NCBI RefSeq assembly: GCF_047511655.1
Contig: NC_133400.1
Location: 1,307,001 to 1,371,000, forward strand
DNA from: Castor canadensis
Lineage: Eukaryota; Chordata; Mammalia; Rodentia; Castoridae
Length of the DNA stretch: 64,000 nucleotides
Direction: 5' to 3'
The notes under the pieces were generated by a model, which saw nothing but the letters and a program-made list of their open reading frames with translations, did not search any database and had not been told where the DNA came from. Shown here piece after piece: positions 11,425 to 23,134 of this stretch; within the stretch, counting starts at the first letter, position 1, and every line of letters begins with the position of its first letter. A program made the translations under genes and the position numbers.

Positions 11425-12547
11425 TAAGACCCTGGTGCCTACTTAGGGCCATCCCCTCCTACTGGCCTCAGTGATGGCCCCTCCCTCATTCTTTAACCTT
11501 TAGATTTTTCTCCTCTCAATTTTGTTCTTTGAAACTTGCACTCCCTCTGCTGCAAAAAGTTGTAAAGGGAGCTTAGGGAAGATGAGTCTAATATCACAAG
11601 TTGGTTAAGACACAGATCGGAACGCACAAATAGAGGTTCAAGCTATGAGCTTCCTGGCCACCAAGGCAAAAAGGGAGCAAGGCCCAGTGGACATCTCTCT
11701 CTCTCTCATCCCCTAAAGAAGCACATGTGAGTAGCAGAGTCCCCTGAGAACAGTATTGGAGTGGACAAAAGAGGCACCAAGTGTCATATGTTTTGACAAC
11801 ATTGAGCATAGGTGACCAATGAATTCCTTCCATCACACAGGTGGGGCAGGTGTGCAGAACCAGGTGCTGGTGCTGGTGGCCAGAGCCCATCCTGTCCTGC
11901 AGGCACCCCCACCCCACCTTCCCATAGAGCTGCTGTGTCCTGCCCTGCTGCCCATCAGCCTGAGGTGCAATGAGGTCCCATCACCCAGCTCAGACCCCTT
12001 TCCAAGCCAGGCAGGTAGTCTGAGGGGTGTGGGCATTGGATGCCACCAGAGGAGGTACCTGACTCTCATCCCTGGGAGCATCTCATCCCAAGAGGGACAG
12101 AAGACCCCAGTGTGGAGGCCCTAGTGAGGACGGCGTTGGGAGGGGTAATGGGTGGAGGTAACAGTGACAGTCTCAGGCCATCTGTGCACCCACAGCCTGC
12201 AGGGCCTGTTGCTCTGGGAGTGTGAGCTGCTGCCTGTCCATGCTGGAGGTGATGCCCCACTGGCTAAGAAGGACGAGGATGGTAGGTGGCCGTGTGCATG
12301 TGGGTCCCCATCTCCATGGCTGCCCCGAGGCACAAGGCTGAGCCCTCCTTCCACAGATGAGCCACTGCACATGATGGGGGCTCCAGTGGCCCTGATGTGT
12401 GGTCCCAAGGACCCACTTCACACTCCCACCCCGCAGGCCGTTATCTGTAGGCATACTGGGGCAAGGTGAGCCAGAGTGAAGGGTCCTGGCCCCACAAGCT
12501 GGGGACCAGCTGGGGACCACAGGCTCATCAGGTCCTCCTTGGCAGAT
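11425..12547. other. Unique DNA without recognised genes
   Basis: Mixed sequence, AT-richer around 11.5-11.8 kb. No exon, RNA gene or clear repeat is supported. Confidence 0.4.
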
Positions 12548-12717
12548 GCATTCCTGTCATTCCAGCCATGTGGGAAGCCAAACAGGAAGATCGCAGTGCA
12601 GGCTAGACCCAGCATAAAGCAAGATCTATCTCAAAAATAACCAATGCAAAACAGGCTGGTGGAGTGGCTCAAGTGTTAGACTCTGAGTTCAAACTCCAGG
12701 ACCATCAGGAAAAAGTG
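12548..12717 (+). mobile_element. Composite B1-like/ID-like SINE, diverged
   Basis: The left part is worn ('cctgtcattccagccatgtg'). The linker 'atctatctcaaaaataacca' leads into 'ggctggtggagtggctcaag', and the right part ends 'tgagttcaaactccaggacc' with a short A-rich tail. Confidence 0.8.
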
Positions 12718-12949
12718 ATGTTTAAAAAATACCCCTCCATCAGAGAAATGGGTGTGACATGACCCACTTCTCAGGCCTGCCCTGCCTGGCCTGCCTGGAA
12801 GCTAGTGGCTTCGTAGAGCTGGCTTTTGCAGACCTGGTGTCCTGAACAGGCAGCTGGCAACACCCTTCCTGGCCTATGGCCTCTCCTCCTGCCCTCAGCT
12901 GACCCACAGATGGTGCCTGGTACCGGGTCCCTGACCCAGGCCGGGTGTG

Positions 12950-12970
12950 AGTGTGAGTGTGTGTCTGTCC
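12950..12970. repeat. Short GT-rich microsatellite
   Basis: 'gtgtgagtgtgagtgtgtgt' is a small impure GT run. Confidence 0.6.
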
Positions 12971-13549
12971 ACTTGCACACCCATGTGCACAGTCCTGGTA
13001 AACACGTGGTTTCTCTCCCATCTTATACCTCTATTTTCAACTCGTGCAGAGGCATGGGCTCAGAGCACAGCAGGTGCCAGGAGGGCTCTGACAGGAGGCA
13101 TCGGGCACCATGACAACAACATCTGACCATCCTGTTGGGGTTCATTGGAACCTGGGGTTCACAGGCAGAACTTGGGGGTCCTGGATTGTTCTCAAGATGC
13201 ACATGGAGTGCAGGCATGCTACACACCAGCAGATGGGCCGAAGGCTTAAGTTCCATCAGACACCAGGCCTGGTGCAGGCCTCACAGGGAGGTGCTGGTTG
13301 TGGGGCTCCAGGTGGATCCCTGGTGCTTGTGAATAGAGAGCTAAGACAACCCCAGGTGACTCTGGAGGCTGGACACAAGCGTGCCACTTTCCCTGGAGTA
13401 CCCCAGCCTGTCCTTACCTATGAGATGCTTACTTGTCACCACCCGCTCAGTGAGAGTGGAGGCAGGGCGCTGGGCTCCCATGGTCAGTCCTGGCCCTATA
13501 GGGGTCACAGAGGGGTGGAGGGCAAAGGCCACAGTCAGAGCAGGCTGTC

Positions 13550-13680
13550 CCTCGAATATCCCTGTCCCCAACGTTATGGATGTAACCGCTACGGTGTGTT
13601 TATGCCAGTTTAAGGTAAGCAACAGGCTTACCTAAAGGTCGTGGGGCGTAAAGAAACCTGCCCGGTAGTGGGGACCGAGA
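13550..13680. promoter_or_regulatory. CpG-retaining block with a perfect hairpin
   Basis: A non-repeat stretch with several CpGs in otherwise ordinary composition ('aacgttatgga', 'taaccgctacggtg'). It contains AGGTAAGC (13,613-13,620), a 5-base loop and GCTTACCT (13,626-13,633), an 8-base perfect stem. Each arm also reads as a consensus splice donor on its own strand. Whether this is regulatory, an exon edge or chance is not decided by sequence alone. Confidence 0.25.
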
Positions 13681-14094
13681 GGCCGTATGGCTGTGTGGTG
13701 CGGGCTGCACAACACTGACGAGGAAGAGGAGGCCCAGGCAGGCTGGCACAGAGTGACGCCCACCTCTGGTCCCCAGCTGTGAAGCAAGTTGCTCCCAGCA
13801 CATGGTGTGACTCCCCGTGTAGAAAGCCAACCAGAGCCGTCTTGTGCCCAGGCATGTGCACAGAGGCGCGGGTGCCCACAGAGGGAATGGGGTCCTCTGC
13901 AGATGCTGGGGACGGGGTGGGGGGCGGTCACCATTATAACAGAAAGAGTCAAGGACAGGACCTTCTGAAGGCCCCATGCCTTTGCTAAGGCCCAACACAT
14001 GCCATGGGCAAGCTGATGCACTCCACGGACAGCCCGGCAGCTCTCTTTAGGGGAGGGTGCACTGCAGTGTACCGTGGATAGGGTAAACTGAGGT

Positions 14095-14220
14095 ACACAC
14101 ACATGGTCACTGTAAAAGTCATGCATCACACATATGCACACCTAAATACAGCTGCACGGAGACACACACGGGCACACATGTGCACACATACACGGCCACC
14201 CAGGTGCACCCGCATTCCTA
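14095..14220. repeat. CA-rich impure microsatellite
   Basis: Repeated 'cacacacg', 'cacatgtgcacacat' and similar words without a strict period. It ends in a C-rich run at 14,220-14,232. Confidence 0.7.
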
Positions 14221-14409
14221 CCCCCCCACCCCCATTTCCTGTAGCCGGTCCTGGGCCCCACGGAAGGGCAATCCTGGCTGGTCTCACCTCTGGCCAAGCC
14301 GTGCTGGGTGGCTGGGCCCAGCTGGGCCCCGTGGCTGGGGGTGGTGTGACAGAGGGGCCAGGCGGCTCCCTCCTGTGCCCTGTGGAAAGTTGTCCTGGCT
14401 CTGTCACCT

Positions 14410-14640
14410 TGCAGCTTCTACATCTCAGCTGCTTTTAATTAGTTTCCTTCAAAGTCCCCCAAAGCAACTCGGCCACGTTAGCGGTCTGCGTCTGCCAAGT
14501 CGCCCTGTCTGTGTGCGTTTCAGGGGTGGGGCAGGAACGCAGAAACCGCCCTGTACGGCTGAACTGCGGGGGCTTTTCTACCTCTGGGGCAGCCAAGAGC
14601 TGCCGGCAGAGGCTGTTTCTGGCCCGGACCATGGGGCCAG
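14410..14640. promoter_or_regulatory. Candidate conserved regulatory block
   Basis: Non-repeat sequence with an E-box CAGCTG (14,426-14,431) next to a homeodomain-type TTTTAATTAG (14,433-14,442). These are followed by CpG-bearing words such as 'ccacgttagcggtctgcgtc'. Retained CpGs outside a CpG island and this motif pairing suggest constraint. Function is inferred only. Confidence 0.3.
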
Positions 14641-16620
14641 TAGGGCAGGGCTTGGCTGGGTGGGCAGTGACCAAGACAGGCACTGTGGCTCCACCGTGGA
14701 GGCTCGGAGAAGGGACTGGCCTTGAGCGCGTGGAAACGCCAAGCCTTGTCTGCATTCCTCTGGGCGCCTCCAAGGGTCCACAGGGTCTTTAGGGCCCATC
14801 CAGCCCTCTGTTCTGTCCTCAAGCACATACAGCAGTGTCACAATTGCCCCACTGGGAACAGTGCATACTCTGTCCTGCCCTCCAGGCCACTGTCAGGACT
14901 GAGTGCAGATGCAAATGTCCCAATGTATCTGGGCAAGAATGTGGATGAGGCAGGGCAACAGGGAGCCCTGGGGACTGTGGCCAACAGGGACTCACTCTCC
15001 TAGGGGTAGTAGTGCCCAGTCCCACCCACCGGTTCCCCAGGGCCAGCCTAGGTTCATCGTGGTCACTTGTCTCTGGCATCCAACAGAAGCTTGGATGTTC
15101 TTGTGGTCTCACAGCATTTTAAAAACAGTGGTGGCAGAGCAAACAGAAGCTGGGTGACTGTGGCTGAGGGCCTCTAGGATGGGATCCCTGCCTTGCCTAA
15201 AACCGCTCCCCAGGGCTCAGGGCTGGGGTCTAGCTTCTTTACCTCCCTTCTGCCCTGCCTATCCTCAGCCAACAGCCCCTCTGTGTGGAGAGTTGCTTCT
15301 TGCCCTCCTCCCTCCACCTTCCTACAGCTGGCAGGCAGAAGCAGTTCCGGTTTCCTCTGGGAAGCTGCCTGCCTCTTCCCTCTATCCATGTGGGCCCAGT
15401 GGTGCTCGCCTCCCTGCTCCGATGACACTGTTGAGCTCCTGGACCCAGCTATGCCTGACCCTTTTCCTCCCAACCTGGCTGTTTGAGCCAACAGTCTCCT
15501 TTTTCTTAAGCCTATTTTGAGCTGGATGCTTTTCCTCTGTGGCTGAAAGGTGTCTGACCTTTACAGCCCCCCGGGTGGGGACTCACAGAGGTCCCTCTGG
15601 GTACTGATTTTGTTCTGGTTCTGCTGGGCACGGTCATCCAAGGGCCAGCTCAGCCCTATAACCACTCTTTGACTTTCTCCTCCCTCAGGGCCTGCTAGTC
15701 TTCCTCTTTGCCCCTCTGTGCCCACACCTGTCATCTCAGAAGGGACACACTGCTCTGTGAGCACCTTCACCTGCTCTGGTCTATGTGTGAATTGTCTCCT
15801 GTGCCAGAGGCTTCCAGATGACCCCAGGGCCTCCCAGGCCCCTCCATACAGCTGGGAGCGGAAGACGCCCCCTTGTAGCCCAGCCATGACTCCTGCCCCT
15901 CTCTTTCCCCAAGAGGCTGAAGAAAGGACATGAGGACAAGGTGACTGGGAAGTGGTCACCAGAGTTTCAACTACACAGGTGACCAATTTGCTCATGCTGG
16001 TGGCTATGAGCACACCATGAAAATGCTGGCTCTGCCCCTCACACACTGTCCTGTCCTGAAGGGCACCCACCATCTTTGCTGGAATCCCTACAGCAACATG
16101 GCCTGGCATTGGATTTGTTTAAAAGCAGTAGGAGTGAGCATGAAGCAGATGCAGCTGAAGCCGCTGTGCCGGTGGCAGGGGTGTGGGGTTCGTGACACCT
16201 CTATGGATTCTTTTTGGCATGTTTACAAGTTCCACAATAAAAAAACAACCACCACCATGGAAGTTCTAGCTATTTCTTATAGAATTCCAGAATTTAAGAC
16301 CATCATGGAGCAGGGTGCTCAGTGGCCTGGACTCTGTGGAGAGGTTTCTAGGGAGGAGGGTCCCACAGGACTGGCCCAGGCCATATAGCCATATGGGTGA
16401 CAGGGCCGTAACTGCTGAATTTTCTGAAAACTGCCAAGGAGCACTGAGAGGACGGGAGAGGACAGAGCCAGGGTTGGGAGACAGATATAGGCATAGAGGT
16501 GGCATCTGTGCGGACACTTGGGCCTTTAGGGGTTCCAGAAATGTGTTGTCCACACCGGGCCATCTCTGAGAGTAAAAACTCAAGTTATGTTTATAATCAT
16601 TGCAAGTAAGAATGGTTAAA
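14641..16620. other. Unique DNA without recognised genes
   Basis: No exon or RNA gene is supported. Near 16,195-16,250 the text 'gcatgtttacaagttccaca' followed by 'ataaaaaaacaaccaccacc' has an AATAAA and looks like the tail of an old retroelement that I cannot name. Confidence 0.35.
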
Positions 16621-16848
16621 GTCAGGCACCAGTGACTCAATCCTGTAATCCTAGCTACTTGGGAGGCAGAGATCAGGAGGACTGAGATTCAAGGTCAGCC
16701 TGGACAAACAGTTTGCAAGAATCTATCTTGAAAATGCCCAATATAAAAGAGGGCTGGTGAGTGGCTCAAGTGGTAAGAGTGCCTGCCTAGCAAGTGTGAG
16801 GCCCTGAGTTCAAACCACAGTACCACCAAAAAAAAAAAAAAAAAAAAA
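16621..16848 (+). mobile_element. Composite B1-like/ID-like SINE, full length with poly(A)
   Basis: The B1-like left part ('cctgtaatcctagctacttg', 'ggaggcagagatcaggagga') is followed by a linker ('atctatcttgaaaatgccca'). The ID-like right part ('gtggctcaagtggtaagagt', 'gcctgcctagcaagtgtgag', 'gagttcaaaccacagtacca') ends in about 20 A residues. The copy is well preserved and so younger than the MIR/L2 background. No clean target-site duplication was found. Confidence 0.93.
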
Positions 16849-18177
16849 CAAGAGTCAAGAGTCAATGATCAGGACAATACGAGAAGGTGGAGACTCACAC
16901 CATGAAAAAAAGACACAAAGCCACAGGGTTGAAGGGCAGGGGACACCTTTATCCACCACTGTCCCTAACTGGACACTGCCAGCAGGGGCCTCGGTTGGGC
17001 AGTGTGAGGCCTGGCAAGGCTGCAGCCCCTAGGGAATTCTCGGTTCCTGAGTCTCAGCTGTTGCTTGTAATGGGGGTGTTAGCTCTGTGATTCGTGGAGA
17101 GTGGGGTCACAGTGACCTGTCTGATTTCACTGTGGTTCAGACAGGAGCCACATGCACCTCCTGCAGCATGTGTGAGACCCATCCAGGGGCACCCGTGCAT
17201 TTCACGTGACCATTCATACTCCAAATTAAAGATAAGTCCAGGGAAGACTGAGCCAGGGGGGATGTGCGTGCGACATTGGGGGCTGTTCCAGTGAAGCCAG
17301 GGCATGCAGTCACTCAGCTAGTAGACAGGGCCCCTGGCCACTGGCAGATGAAGTGTTCACTCCTGTCCCCAGTTCAGCCCAACTCCTCACTTCTGCCTGA
17401 CCAAAGGCTCCTGCTGGGCTCCACGGTGCCTGACCCTCCTTCCCATGCCTCGGCCTGCAGCTCTGCTATCTCCTAGCTTGTGTCTGGTATGTGCGGCTGG
17501 GTTTGTCACTTGCTGCTGTCTTCCTGGGCGGGCCTTTCTGTGGGTTTCCTTGTTTTCAGAAGCTCCTTTGCCCAGAGTCAACAGACCCCTAGAGAGCCTA
17601 ACTGCTGAGTCCTCCTGCTGCCCTGCCCTGCCTCAGTTTCTGGTAAAATGAAATGCTTAAGGGAGTCCAGTGACAGATGGGTCCAACTTGGATAAAGAGG
17701 CCCTGGGAACAGAGGAACGATGACCAGGGGAGGCGTGGCCCTTTGCTGTACCCCTAGATCCTAGCAGAGTCAACTGGGTACCTGGAGGCCCCTCAGAGAA
17801 AGCCAGTGGTGGGGCCTAGGGTATGGGACAGACCCAGGTCAACTGCAAAGGGATCAGGGAAAGTTGAAGTTACAGAGGGGAAACTGAGGCCCCCGCAGAG
17901 ACAGTGTGCATCGCCATGGGGTCCTTCAGATGCGACATGACCCACACAGCACCCTCTCCCTCTGTTGGCGCCCCCGGTCTCCCCTTCCCCCTCATGGTCC
18001 CTCTCTACCATGTCTGTGCCCTCAGGGTCCTGCTGCACTCACAACACTGAGCTTTAGCGTGGCTGGGATTGGGTTCTTGATCCACCCATGGACCTTGGTG
18101 AATCTGCTTCCTGCACAGATGGGAAGTTCCTGGTGGTGGGGGGTCAGGAAGGGGGCCAGTGCCTGGAAGATGGCAGT
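16849..18177. other. Unique DNA without recognised genes
   Basis: No supported exon or RNA gene. A MIR-like scrap 'cagaggggaaactgaggccc' lies at 17,874-17,893. C+T-rich blocks occur at 17.95-18.0 kb. Confidence 0.4.
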
Positions 18178-18300
18178 CACCCACTCACCCATCCATCCAT
18201 CCACCATTCATCCATCCATCTATGCGTCTACTCACCTACTCATCCATTTACCCCCCCTCTGCTCACTCATCCACCCATCTATCATCCATCCCATCCCTCA
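18178..18300. repeat. CATC-type tetranucleotide repeat, degenerate
   Basis: 'cacccatccatccatccacc' grades into variants with TCTA, TTCA and TCAC units. Confidence 0.85.
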
Positions 18301-19299
18301 TCGGGACTAGAATTCAGGTCTTGGGAACTTAAGAGCTCTGGCTCACTTCAGGGCTGAGGAGGCTGATGTTCTGGAAGAAGCAGCAGCCTCACTGCACTTC
18401 AGTGTTCTGATTGGCCCCTGCCTTGCTCGCAGAGGATCTGGCATGATGAAGCTGAACAGTGCAGGCACTGTATCACTGTGGCCAACGGCACTGTCTCTGG
18501 CTGCCCTGTCCCCAGGGTAAGAGGAGAGATAAGTCCCCCTCCCTGGTCAGTTCTGGGGTCCTGTGGGTGTAGGGACATACGCAGACCCCTGGGATTTGGA
18601 CCTATTTTTTGCTGGAGTCATGGAAGGTCCCGCGGCTAGAGCTAGTGAGGGGCTGGAGTGGGGGAATCCAGGCTTGGACAAGGACATGGCCTGTCCTTTT
18701 CCCTAAAGTGGACAACGCTGGGCTGCTGTTCAAGAGGAGCTATTTCTGAGTCTCTCCACACCCTATCCCGTGCACTTCACTGGTCTCTGCTGGTGTCACT
18801 GAGGACCTTTCCACAGAGCCCCAGTGAGCAGGGCCAATTCTGCTGTTTTACCCAGAGGTGGAGTGACCTTCCTGGAGATAGCAAAAGGCACAGACAGGCC
18901 TGGGTGAAGCCTGGGTGCTGGGTGCTTGCAGCTCATCTGATGGGCCCTGCACTGTTGGCCACAGCTGACTCCTGGCCATGGGGACCCAGCCAGCCCTGGG
19001 CCCTCCTGCTGCCGCTGCTCTGTTTTCAAAGCTGAGAGAGGACGGGTCAGAAGCAGCCAGGTCCCTGGCCCTGAGGAGGCTGCCGGACCTGGAGGTTCCG
19101 GAAAGCAGAGAAAAGCAATCACTTCCGTGACCCGCAGCAGCCAGGACACAGTTCCTTTCCAGCCCGTGGGCCGTGGAAGTCACAGGAAGACCTGGAGGAG
19201 GCCCGAGCCTGGGCCCAGCTTCTGCTCCCTGAGAACCTCTGAAGATGAGCAGCAGGGCTACAGTTTCAGGCCTGGGTGTGCAGGGATTTCTCTGGGCAC

Positions 19300-19386
19300 T
19301 CAGCAGTGGGACACAGGGACACTGAGGCTCAAAGGTGGGAGCTCAGGGTCACCAGTGGGCTTTGGCAGAACTGGACTCCACTCAGG
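19300..19386 (-). mobile_element. MIR SINE fragment
   Basis: 'cacagggacactgaggctca' followed by 'ggcagaactggactccactc' fits a worn reverse MIR. Confidence 0.55.
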
Positions 19387-19387
19387 T

Positions 19388-19446
19388 CTCACCCACTCCA
19401 TCCATCCATTCATCTACTGTCCACTCGCCCATCAACCCATGCATCA
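19388..19446. repeat. CATC-type tetranucleotide repeat
   Basis: 'ccatccatccattcatctac' is followed by imperfect CATC/CACT units directly beside a MIR fragment. Confidence 0.75.
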
Positions 19447-20442
19447 TTCAGAAGTCAGGCTCCAAATGGATTCCAAGTCCCTGACAATGGTGCGGAACTA
19501 CAGTGGCATTCACCTTGATGTCCCCCCTGACCCTGCATGTCTTCCCTGTTCTCTAATTCCTGCCAAGGTGCACTGAAGGAATCCCCGTGTTCCCAGGAAG
19601 GAATTAGGTCCAGAGGGGCTCAGGACTCACCTGGCACCATACAGCTCTGTGGGCACAGGGCCACTGTTTGGGTCACTCAGGGCCAATGTGGGGCTGGACT
19701 GTGGTCTCCTCTTCCTGAGGACCCCCTGTCTGGTCTAAGGTCCTGCCCATCTACTGAGCCCAGCATGGCAGAGCCCAGGGTAGGGACAGTGAAGAGAGAG
19801 GCTGCCGTCCAGGGCACCAGTGCCTACTCACATACCTCTGCACTTTAGAGAGGGGCAGGGTGAGGACAGTGGCGGTGTCCACCCCCCCAGGGATGCTCAA
19901 CTATTGGATGTGTCGACATGGAGCAGCTGGAGACATCAAGGGTGATAATTGTGGCTCCTGAGAGCAGGGTCCAGGAGAGGACCCCTGCCCCTCACCCACG
20001 CTACTGACACCCCCTGTGCTCCAGGGCATTGCATCTGCAGCTCCCCAGACCAAAGCAGGGGAGCACAAACTCCACCACTGTCACCTTTTAGCTGTGCGAC
20101 ACTGGCATAAAACTTAACATGGCTGCAGAGTGCGTGAGGCTCCTCCCCCAGGATCTGGGTTTGCCCCTGGCCTGCTTTGACCAACAGGAAGCAGAGCAAG
20201 TGGCACCCTGTGAGTTTGATCTTTGTGCTCTGTTCTCATCCTCATCTAAGGAGAGGAGAGCAGAGGGTGCTGGACCACGGCCTCCCCCAGCCACCCACCA
20301 GGAGGGTGAAGCCATCTGGGACCAACCAGTCCCCTGCATGGCAGGGACAGGGCAGCCAAAGCCTGTGTCTACAGAGAAAGGAGAGTTCACTGCAGCCCTG
20401 AGGCCAGCCTGTCTGTTACACAGCAGCACCCAGCTTCCCTAT

Positions 20443-20578
20443 TCACCACCCCTGAGCCTCAGTTTCCTGTTTGTTAAAAGAGGATGAAATGGAGCCCATC
20501 ATGGACGGCTGGGATTAAATGAAGAACCGAGGACAAGCTAAGCACAGTGTATGCAGATAAATGACTGTGTGGTCATCT
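20443..20578 (+). mobile_element. MIR SINE fragment
   Basis: 'ctgagcctcagtttcctgtt' is followed by 'gttaaaagaggatgaaatgg', 'gggattaaatgaagaaccga' and 'ctaagcacagtgtatgcaga', the forward MIR order. Confidence 0.85.
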
Positions 20579-22606
20579 GCTCTGCTCTGGACCCATAAAT
20601 GACAGCCCGTTGGGAAGTGGCAGAGTTGAGCTGACCATGGGCACAGGCTGGGGCTGTTGCCATGGTCCACATCCAAGTCCTGCCCAGCTGTTCACCCCTT
20701 CCTCCATAGCACAGGGTTCTTTGCCTCTGGGGCTGGAATTCAGGGCCAGCACGGAGGAGAGGAGGACCCAGCGCCCATCGCCTCTCCCAAGAGCCAGACG
20801 GCCCAGCGCCAGGGCTTCTGAGGGCGAGTGGGAGGTCAGGGATCAAAGGTCCCATGTGAGCAGGAGAGAAATCACTTCCTCTGCATTTTCTTTATTTACA
20901 GACAGAACCTGCTTTCATAGGCTTTTTTTTTTCTTTCTTCTCTGACTGGCTTTGTCTAGAGGGAGAGATGACAGAAGGAAGCCTGGCCCTGCCGGGCTGC
21001 TGGGCACACTGAGGCACCCGTGCTGACTCCAGGCCCTGGAGTCTCACCACCCTGAAACCCAGGGGCCTGCACCCAGGGGTAGGTGGGTGCCTCTCTCAAG
21101 CTCATCACCCACTCCCAGACACACACTCTGGCAAGCCTGGGACAGAGGGCATGGGTCTCGGGATGGAGATTTCCAACTACTTTAGGCACTGAAATAGTTC
21201 TTCAATGTCCCAAAGAAGTGACAGAGAGGACCACCCATCTTTTCTCAATCGCTCTCCCTACGTATCTATCCTTCTGTGTGTCTGTCCACCTCTCCTGTGC
21301 GTGCATCCACCCATCCGTCTGTCCTGTATAAATTCATCTGTCTGGTTTCTCTCTCACATCTCTTTTCTCTGTGTTTCTGCAGGTCTTGTCTAGCTGCATC
21401 CTTCTGTCCACGTAACTGTGTCTGCCATTCTGTGTCTCTGTATTTCTCTCTTCTCTAGCTCTTTCTGGGCACTCACCTGACACACAGAACATGCATGGTC
21501 ACACCTCCGTAAGTACGCAGGTTTATATCCACATGATGGACAGGCTGAGATGGCTAACATTACAGAGGTGCACCCCTGCTTTCCAGCCCTGCGCACAGAG
21601 ATTTACCGCCTGTCTCTTTCCCACTGCTCCCAGAGGCCATTGCAGCTTGGAGAGGGGCTGGAGAGATCCAAGGACAAAGGCACAGAGGATGGATGATGCC
21701 AATCCTTCTCCAGGTCCCAGGGGTGGGCGCTACTCAGTCCCTGGCACCTTGTTCCTCCTGGGCTATCGTGGCTGTTTGAAGGGTGGGTACGGGATCCACC
21801 AACGGGGGGGTTCCTTTGTGGCCTTTGCTGGGGCTCCTGGAAGGAGGTGCTTTAGCTGCGCCAGCCAGACAGAGGCTGAGACCCCACCCTGGGGTCTCCT
21901 GGGACTGAAGCCAGCATGGGGGAAAGCAGAGCCAAGAGATGAAGAGGCAGAGTCCGATGGCACTGTTTGAGAACCTGGATATAGCTCTGCCTGAAGCCTA
22001 CTTATTCCATGACCTTTCAACCTTACACGCCGTGTTTCTGTGGCTTGTATTTTAGAGACCCCCAAGTACAAAGACGTGTAAGATACAGCTTCACAGCCAA
22101 AGGGCAAGGAGAGAGAACGGAGTAGGACACAGTTGGGCCTAGAGATGATGAACGAGCATGCAGGTTGCCTGGAGCCCCTAGCCCTGCTACATGTGGAACT
22201 CCAGCTCACCGCAGGGCAGGGGTCTCGTCCTGCAGAAGGGGTGACCTCAGAGCACAGACCTTGCAGGACAGATGTACAGGGCAAACACCAGATCTATTTA
22301 AACATGATGTGTACTTTTGATTGATCCTAGACACGGTTGCAGGCTGACAGGTGCCAATGTCCTGTGGCACATGAGCCATGCGACCTCCAGCTCTTCTGGC
22401 CACAGAAAGAGCCAGCGCAAAGGGAAGGGACTGATTCCCGAGCCTGCACAACCTGGACAGGTCATTTCAGCCTCTGACCCTCAAGCGGGAGTCACAATGT
22501 CATTGATGTTACCTACTTAGGTGGCAAGCATGAGGAAGACTGGCACCAAAGAGTAACATCCTGGCACAGTCTAGTCTGTCGCACCTCACAATGGCACACC
22601 CAACAG
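20579..22606. other. Unique DNA; T/C-rich tract at 21.23-21.46 kb
   Basis: No gene is supported. From about 21,230 to 21,460 the plus strand is strongly pyrimidine-rich with imperfect 'tctgtctg', 'ctatccttctgtgtgtctgt' and 'tctctgtatttctctcttct' words, a degenerate low-complexity tract. Confidence 0.45.
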
Positions 22607-22692
22607 AGCTGAGGGCATGGCTCAAGTTTAGAGCTTCTGTCTAGCAAGCAAAAGGCCCTGAATTCAACCCCCAGTGCCACACACACACACAA
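22607..22692 (+). mobile_element. ID-like SINE monomer
   Basis: 'gagctgagggcatggctcaa' is followed by 'gtctagcaagcaaaaggccc' and 'tgaattcaacccccagtgcc', then a CA-rich tail. No B1-like left part is present. Confidence 0.8.
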
Positions 22693-22774
22693 AAGAATGG
22701 CACACTCAAGCGCAATCATATATAATATACACAGCACACACATATAGTATTATTTATGTACATAAAGACTTATA

Positions 22775-22982
22775 GAGCCGGGTGCTGGGGGCTCACGCCT
22801 GTAATCCTAGCTACTTGGGAGACAGAGATCAGGAGGATCACGGTTCGAAGTCAGCCCAGGGCAAATAGTTTGTGAGACCCTATCTTAAAAATACCCAGGG
22901 CTGGCGGAGTGGCTCAAGTGGTACAGCACCTGCCTAGCTAGCATGAGGCCCTGAGCTCAAACCCCAGTACCACGTCCCAAAA
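22775..22982 (+). mobile_element. Composite B1-like/ID-like SINE, full length
   Basis: This is a good reference copy in the window. Left part: 'gagccgggtgctgggggctc', 'acgcctgtaatcctagctac', 'gcaaatagtttgtgagaccc'. Linker: 'tatcttaaaaataccca'. Right part: 'gggctggcggagtggctcaa', 'gcctagctagcatgaggccc', 'tgagctcaaaccccagtacc'. The 7SL-type and tRNA-type halves are directly joined. The tail is very short. Confidence 0.93.
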
Positions 22983-23123
22983 GCAGATGCTTATATGTTA
23001 TTCGTGCAACAATACAGGTGACATGTAGCTTGCACAAGTGCAAATATCTACAGATGGATCCGTGCACCGTGTATCTGTGTCCATCTGCCCGTGAGCTCTC
23101 TAACTGGCTCTCCCTGGCCGTAT

Positions 23124-23134
23124 GGGAAATTTCC
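23124..23134. promoter_or_regulatory. NF-kappaB-type palindrome
   Basis: GGGAAATTTCC is a perfect kappaB-type site in a non-repeat region. A single site is weak evidence for function. Confidence 0.2.

Noticed and set aside
16195-16250. AATAAA with following A-rich text suggesting a transcript 3' end
   Set aside because: It resembles the tail of an old retroelement, and no exon leads into it.
20923-20942. T-rich run as a possible SINE tail
   Set aside because: The sequence on either side does not follow any SINE in the window.
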